The translations under genes and the position numbers were made by a program. From Bradyrhizobium murdochi (GTDB lineage Bacteria; Pseudomonadota; Alphaproteobacteria; Rhizobiales; Xanthobacteraceae), in contig NZ_AXAU01000009.1 in assembly GCF_000472965.1 (NCBI RefSeq), positions 124,001 through 188,000 on the forward strand: a DNA stretch of 64,000 bases, given 5' to 3'. Within the stretch, counting starts at the first letter, position 1. Each line of letters opens with the position of its first letter. Positions 59,830 through 64,000 of this stretch are shown here, in pieces. The notes under the pieces were generated by a model, which made no database searches, was not told the DNA's origin, and saw only the letters and a program-made list of their open reading frames with translations.

Positions 59830-60465
59830 TCATGACGAGGGAAGGGCAAGGCGCTCAATGGTTTGAATGTGGCGCGCGAGCAGACTACAGGCTTGATCGA
59901 CGTTGCGCGCCCGCAGGGCTTGCAAAATCAGGCGGTGATCCTGATTGGACCGCGGTCGCCAGCCGCTACTGCGCGCCATCGCGAACACGAGTCGTGAATT
60001 TGCAAGCTGTAGTCCGTCAAGGCTCGCGAGCAGGCGCGGCATCGCGCAGGGCGCCACCAGCGCGTGGTGAAAAGCGCGGTTGGCCATTTCAAACTCCTGA
60101 ATGGTCTGGGCGGCGTCTCCTTCAATCAGAGCGAGCTCGATCCGTGCCAAATGGCTAGAGGTGAGCTTTGGCGCCGCATTGCGCAACGCGACCACTTCGA
60201 GCGCGGCGCGCATCTCGGCGATCTCCTTCACGGAATTGATATTAAGTGGGGCAACTCGCACACCGCGACGGGGCACGGCGACGACAAGATGTTGGGCCTG
60301 AAGTTGCCGAAAGGCCTCGCGCACCGGGACGTGGCTCGAATTGAATTCTCGCGCAATATGGTCCTGCCGGAGTGGGGCGTCCGGCTGCAGCTCGCCGCTG
60401 ATGATGCGCTCGCCGATTGCCTCTGCGATGCGCCCCGCGGTCGTCGTATTCTCGTCGTCAGTCAT
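59830..60465 (-). CDS. bioR: GntR/FCD-family regulator, BioR-like biotin repressor
   Basis: A 211-residue FCD-type GntR regulator: winged helix (GRIAEAIGERIISGELQPDA; SSHVPVREAFRQLQAQHLVV) then a C-terminal ligand domain with the metal-binding pattern (EMRAALEVVALRN; NRAFHHALVAPC; RHIQTIER). BioR is the biotin-gene repressor of alphaproteobacteria that lack BirA's DNA-binding domain. It is divergent from bioB, and TAGATTA/TTATCTA sites lie at its own start and before bioB. The assignment rests on family, neighbours and operators. Confidence 0.8.
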   Translation of the reverse strand: MTDDENTTTAGRIAEAIGERIISGELQPDAPLRQDHIAREFNSSHVPVREAFRQLQAQHLVVAVPRRGVRVAPLNINSVKEIAEMRAALEVVALRNAAPKLTSSHLARIELALIEGDAAQTIQEFEMANRAFHHALVAPCAMPRLLASLDGLQLANSRLVFAMARSSGWRPRSNQDHRLILQALRARNVDQACSLLARHIQTIERLALPSS

Positions 60466-60484
60466 TATAGATTATCTATCATAA
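60465..60484. promoter_or_regulatory. BioR-type operator at the bioR start
   Basis: TTATAGATTATCTATCATAA overlaps the bioR ATG and includes the palindrome TAGAT-T-ATCTA (60468-60478). The half-sites TAGATTA and TTATCTA recur before bioB, so BioR probably represses itself here. Consistent with the TTATCTATAA-type site described for BioR. Confidence 0.65.
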
Positions 60485-60724
60485 ACGTTTGCACTCGGGA
60501 AGCAGGCGAGTGCCCGGCCATGCGCAATGGCCAGGCGTCAAAATCTAAGAGGTGCCCTCATTTTGCGGCATTTCTCCAAACTTTGGCTGATTTCGCGGTC
60601 TTTACGCGCCAACACACTTTACACCATTGCGTTGAGCGCTAATTGGGGCGCCTGCACGCCGCTCCAAGAGTTCTTGAAGGTCATCTCCTGAACGTCCAAG
60701 TACTGTTGCCGTGAGCAGTTGTCA

Positions 60725-60747
60725 TAGATTATAGCTTCCATTATCTA
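60725..60747. promoter_or_regulatory. BioR-type operator upstream of bioB
   Basis: TAGATTA (60725-60731) and TTATCTA (60741-60747) form an inverted pair 9 bases apart, 13-35 bases before the bioB ATG. The same half-sites make up the bioR operator. The 240 bases between the two sites show no gene. Confidence 0.6.
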
Positions 60748-60759
60748 CGGTAATCGCTG

Positions 60760-61773
60760 ATGGGAAAGCAAATCTTAATGGTTGGTGGAGCGGGAGCGCA
60801 ACGGAACGAAGGCGGCAACAACGCGCCGGTTCGCAGTAACTGGGAGCGCGCCGAGGCCGAAGCACTTTATGGCCTGCCGTTTGCCGACCTGATGTTTCGG
60901 GCGCAGAGCGTTCATCGCGAGAACTTCGATCCAAATCACGTCGAAACCGCAAGCCTGCTCAGCATCAAGACCGGCGGCTGTCCCGAAGACTGCGGCTACT
61001 GCGCCCAGAGCGCGTATTATGACACTGGCCTGAAAGCCAGCCGCCTCAAGGCTCGCGCCGATGTGGTCGCCACCGCCCAGCGCGCCAAGGAGGCCGGCGC
61101 GAGCCGCTTCTGCATGGCCGCCGCCTGGCGCAGTCCAAAAGACCGTGATCTCGATCAGGTCTGCGAGATGGTTAGCGCGGTCAAGGCTCTAGGCATGGAG
61201 ACCTGCGTCACGCTTGGCATGCTGACGTTGAGGCAGGCCGCGCGGCTCGCTGAGGCCGGGCTCGACTTCTACAATCACAACGTCGACACCTCGCCGGAGT
61301 TCTACGGCAGAGTCATCACCACTCGCACCTTGCAAGACCGCATCGACACACTGGCGCAGGTGCGCAAGGCCGGCATCAAGGTGTGCAGCGGCGGCATCAT
61401 CGGCATGGGCGAGCGTGTCGAGGACCGACTCGGCATGCTTGTGCTGCTCGCCAATCTCCAAAAGCATCCGGAAAGCGTGCCGATCAACCTCTGGAACGAG
61501 GTCAAGGGAGTACCGGTCTACGCCACCGCCGAGCGCCCCGATCCGATCACGCACGTGCGCCTGGTGGCGACGGCCCGGATCATGATGCCCAAGAGCGTGG
61601 TGCGGTTGTCCGCCGGACGGCAATACATGACCGATGAACTACAGGCGCTGTGTTTTTTGGCCGGCGCGAATTCAATCTTCATTGGCGATGTGCTGTTGAC
61701 CACCGAAAACCCGAAAGCCGACCGGGATGCCAATTTGCTGAACCGGCTCGGTATCACGTCCGGGCTTGCCTGA
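60760..61773 (+). CDS. bioB: Biotin synthase
   Basis: A 337-residue radical SAM enzyme that inserts sulfur into dethiobiotin. The Fe-S binding motif CxxxCxxC is Cys74, Cys78, Cys81 (TGGCPEDCGYCAQS), and the family blocks ETCVTLGMLTLRQAARLAEA and YNHNVDTSPEFYGRVITTRT are intact, as is the late MPKSVVRLSAGRQYM. First gene of the operon with panD, bioF and bioD. The ATG at 60760 gives a 20-residue N-terminal extension before the usual start. Confidence 0.95.
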   Translation: MGKQILMVGGAGAQRNEGGNNAPVRSNWERAEAEALYGLPFADLMFRAQSVHRENFDPNHVETASLLSIKTGGCPEDCGYCAQSAYYDTGLKASRLKARADVVATAQRAKEAGASRFCMAAAWRSPKDRDLDQVCEMVSAVKALGMETCVTLGMLTLRQAARLAEAGLDFYNHNVDTSPEFYGRVITTRTLQDRIDTLAQVRKAGIKVCSGGIIGMGERVEDRLGMLVLLANLQKHPESVPINLWNEVKGVPVYATAERPDPITHVRLVATARIMMPKSVVRLSAGRQYMTDELQALCFLAGANSIFIGDVLLTTENPKADRDANLLNRLGITSGLA

Positions 61774-61827
61774 GTAAAGCAGACCAGCGGCGAGCACCCC
61801 CCGCGGAAACTTCAGTCTAGGTGAACA

Positions 61828-62181
61828 ATGCAGATTACTTTGATGAAAGGTAAAATCCATCGCGCGTCGGTAACCGAAGCCGATCTACACTACGACGGCT
61901 CGATATCGATCGATCGTACGCTGCTGGATGCGGCGGGATTTTTGATAAACGAACGCGTTGAAATCTATAATATCGAAACCGGAGCACGCTTTGCTACTTA
62001 TGTGATCGAGGCGCCCAAGGGCTCTGGCACGATAAGCCTCAACGGTGCGGCCGCTCGAATCGCGATGCCCGGAGAGAAAATCATCATCGTTGCATATGCC
62101 TCCTTCGATGAGGCGGAAGCGAAAGTCTTCAGACCACGCGTTGTTCTGGTTGATCAAGAAAATCGGATCTTACCAGGTTGA
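61828..62181 (+). CDS. panD: Aspartate 1-decarboxylase
   Basis: A 117-residue pro-enzyme that makes beta-alanine for pantothenate and CoA. Self-cleavage at Gly24-Ser25 (HYDGSISID) creates the pyruvoyl group. MKGKIHRASVTEADLHYDGS and the later GARFATYVIEAPKGSGTISL are typical. It sits between bioB and bioF, linking two cofactor pathways that both feed CoA- and biotin-dependent enzymes. Confidence 0.93.
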   Translation: MQITLMKGKIHRASVTEADLHYDGSISIDRTLLDAAGFLINERVEIYNIETGARFATYVIEAPKGSGTISLNGAAARIAMPGEKIIIVAYASFDEAEAKVFRPRVVLVDQENRILPG

Positions 62182-62259
62182 AAACATGAAGGCCGATGGA
62201 TGAAGCCTTCTTGGCTGCCAATGGAATATCTGCGCGTAAATGCGACGTGGGAGTGAAGG

Positions 62260-63414
62260 ATGAGCTCGACCCATGCGGCCAAAATGAGAAATTTTGCCAC
62301 GGCCCTGCATGCCTTAAAAGAGGACGACCGGCTGCGCTGCCTCAAGCCGCGCGCTGGCGTCGACTTTTCTTCGAACGATTATCTTGCGCTGGCGAGCGCG
62401 CCTCGTATGAAAATGGCCGTCGTGGCCGCGCTCGAAGCCGGCACCCCAGTAGGAGCCGGCGGCTCGCGGCTCTTACGCGGCAATTGCGAGGAACACGAAA
62501 GTCTGGAAGCAGATGCAGCTCAGTTCTTTGGGGCGAAGACGGCCCTTTTCTTTAGCGGCGGCTACTTTGCAAATTTTGCCGTCCTGACAACGCTGCCGCA
62601 GCGGGGCGATCTGCTCGTTCTCGATTCTCTTGTGCACGCGAGCATTCATGAAGGCGCGCGCGCTGGCCGGGCGCAGTTTCGGATAAGCGATCACAACGAC
62701 GCCCAGTCGGTCGAAGACAAAATTCGTGACTGGCGGGTCAAGGGCGGAACGGGCCGGGTCTGGATCGTGGCCGAAAGTCTCTACAGCATGGATGGCGATT
62801 TCGCACCACTTAAAGATTTGGTCGCGATCGCGGACCGGCACGACGCCTTCCTGATCGTGGATGAGGCCCATGCCACAGGCGTCTACGGCAGGCAGGGACG
62901 GGGGCTCACCGCGCCGTACGAGGGGAGCGAAAATCTCCTGGTTGTTCATACCTGCGGCAAGGCGCTGGGCGCTGCCGGTGCGCTCGTCACTTGCACACGC
63001 GTGCTGCGTGACTTCTTGGTCAATCGTTGTCGCCCGTTTATCTTCGCCACCGCTCCCCCACCGTTGATGGCTGTCGCCGTGCGGGAAGCACTCTCAATTC
63101 TGCAGGAGGAACCTGAGCGTCAGCAGCGTTTGGCCAAGCTGGTCGCCTTCACGCATCGGGAGATTCGTTTGCGCGGTCTGCGCAGTCCTTCGGACTCGCA
63201 GATCGTGCCCTACATCATTGGCGACAACGCCCATACGATGCGGCTCGCCTCTTTACTGCAGGCGCGCGGCTTCGACATACGTGGAATCCGGCCGCCAACC
63301 GTGCCGGCGGGAACGGCACGATTGCGAATTTCACTCACGCTTAACGTCAGGGAAGGTGATGTATCCGAGATGCTTGATGCGTTTGTCGAAGAGACGTGGG
63401 GCGATTCGCGATGA
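62260..63414 (+). CDS. bioF: 8-amino-7-oxononanoate synthase
   Basis: A 384-residue PLP enzyme of the alpha-oxoamine synthase family that condenses pimeloyl-thioester with alanine. Substrate blocks DFSSNDYLALASAPRMKMAV and GAGGSRLLRGNCEEHESLEA are seen, and the PLP lysine is Lys234 (HTCGKALGAAGA). DEAHATGVYGRQGRGLTAPY is intact. Its stop overlaps the bioD ATG (ATGA). The bioB-panD-bioF-bioD order is unusual only in the panD insertion. Confidence 0.93.
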   Translation: MSSTHAAKMRNFATALHALKEDDRLRCLKPRAGVDFSSNDYLALASAPRMKMAVVAALEAGTPVGAGGSRLLRGNCEEHESLEADAAQFFGAKTALFFSGGYFANFAVLTTLPQRGDLLVLDSLVHASIHEGARAGRAQFRISDHNDAQSVEDKIRDWRVKGGTGRVWIVAESLYSMDGDFAPLKDLVAIADRHDAFLIVDEAHATGVYGRQGRGLTAPYEGSENLLVVHTCGKALGAAGALVTCTRVLRDFLVNRCRPFIFATAPPPLMAVAVREALSILQEEPERQQRLAKLVAFTHREIRLRGLRSPSDSQIVPYIIGDNAHTMRLASLLQARGFDIRGIRPPTVPAGTARLRISLTLNVREGDVSEMLDAFVEETWGDSR

Positions 63415-64000
63415 CTCAGCGGATCGTGGTGACAGGCACAGATACCGGGATTGGGAAATCGGTCTTTTCCGCAGGGCTCGCCAATCTCCTCGGCGCAAAC
63501 TATTGGAAACCGATTCAGGCCGGCCTTGAAGGAGAGACTGATAGCGAGCTCGTGGCGCGGCTGGGCAGTCTCTCACCCGATCGCATCGTGCCGGAGCTTT
63601 ACCGGCTTCGAACGCCCGCTTCGCCCCATTACTCAGCCGAAATCGACGGAGTTCGCATCGACGCAGATGCGATTGATGTGCCGGACAGCGGGGAGCGCCC
63701 GCTCGTGATCGAGGGCGCCGGCGGGCTAATGGTCCCGCTGAGTGGCGGCACACTTTTTGTCGACGTCTTCGAGCGCTGGCGGCTTCCCGTGGTGCTTTGC
63801 GCAAGCACGCGACTTGGCACCATCAATCACGCGCTGCTGTCGATAGAGGCTCTGCGAAAGCGCCAGATCAGCATTCTCGGAATTGCATTCATTGGCGAAC
63901 GAAATTTTGAGCCGGAGAGGGCAATTTGCGAAATTGGACGCGTGCGTTGGTTGGGGCGATTGCCTTGGCTTTCTCCTCTCACGGCAAACGCGCTGCAGGC
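63411..64000 (+). CDS. bioD: Dethiobiotin synthetase (truncated by the window end)
   Basis: The ATG overlaps the bioF stop. The P-loop TGTDTGIGKS (8-17) and WKPIQAGLEGETDSELVARL are typical of ATP-dependent dethiobiotin synthetase; VIEGAGGLMVPLSGGTLF follows. At least 196 residues are in the window with no stop, so the gene continues past the edge. A bioA and possibly bioZ gene would be expected beyond. Confidence 0.9.
   Translation, partial: MTQRIVVTGTDTGIGKSVFSAGLANLLGANYWKPIQAGLEGETDSELVARLGSLSPDRIVPELYRLRTPASPHYSAEIDGVRIDADAIDVPDSGERPLVIEGAGGLMVPLSGGTLFVDVFERWRLPVVLCASTRLGTINHALLSIEALRKRQISILGIAFIGERNFEPERAICEIGRVRWLGRLPWLSPLTANALQ

Noticed and set aside
1..64000. CRISPR array or cas genes
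   Set aside because: No regularly spaced 24-40 base repeats with unique spacers and no Cas-like proteins were seen; the iterated units at 24425 and 50824 are too few and too close.

Overview
The window is about 64 kb of GC-rich alphaproteobacterial DNA. Its gene content and style point to a Bradyrhizobium-like rhizobium: small secreted or membrane proteins typical of that group, palindromic intergenic repeats, a BioR-type biotin regulator, many insertion-sequence relics and symbiosis-island-style pseudogenes. Genus is inferred from family recognition; no search was run.

Bases 1-20,900 look like ordinary chromosome. They hold an allophanate-type amidase next to a taurine/nitrate-class ABC importer with a Crp-like regulator, a GST, small membrane and exported proteins, class I fumarase, a MaoC protein coupled to a DUF429 protein, a carotenoid-oxygenase gene divergent from a TetR repressor across two matching operators, a SET-domain methyltransferase, and a nitric-oxide-type unit. 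That unit has an Rrf2/NsrR regulator with a frameshifting deletion, a truncated haemoglobin, a 44-residue membrane protein and a perfect inverted-repeat operator.

A tyrosine integrase with phased repeats (20.95-22.54 kb) and an excisionase-like HTH gene mark the left edge of an acquired island. From 22.5 to 25.9 kb come low-coding DNA, IS-end-like repeats and frameshifted genes. The core of the window (25.9-40.7 kb) is an intact defence island: a four-gene Wadjet operon (jetABCD), then a three-gene Shango operon (sngABC), then a Fic AMP-transferase gene with a 13-bp inverted repeat over its promoter. Wadjet is an SMC-type system that acts on plasmid DNA; Shango combines a TerB-domain protein, a DUF2791 ATPase and an Lhr-type helicase.

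From 41.2 to 48.0 kb there is an intact catabolic operon (SDR dehydrogenase, split transketolase, TRAP importer) divergent from a LysR regulator. From 48.0 to 57.2 kb the DNA is strongly decayed: a MITE beside a related IS1182-family element whose transposase has four frameshifts, HEPN/AbiU2-like and ImmA/IrrE-like remnants, a tRNA-like 3' half, and a half-dead catabolic cluster. In that cluster IclR, a CoA-transferase and citryl-CoA lyase survive, while the ABC ATPase, its permease and an SMP-30 protein are broken.

The right end (57.2-64.0 kb) carries pabA/pabB, a Dabb protein, a GntR regulator matching BioR, and a bioB-panD-bioF-bioD operon that runs off the window. TAGATTA/TTATCTA operators sit at the GntR start and upstream of bioB. 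The clearest biological message is the contrast between fully open defence genes and the indel-riddled DNA around them.
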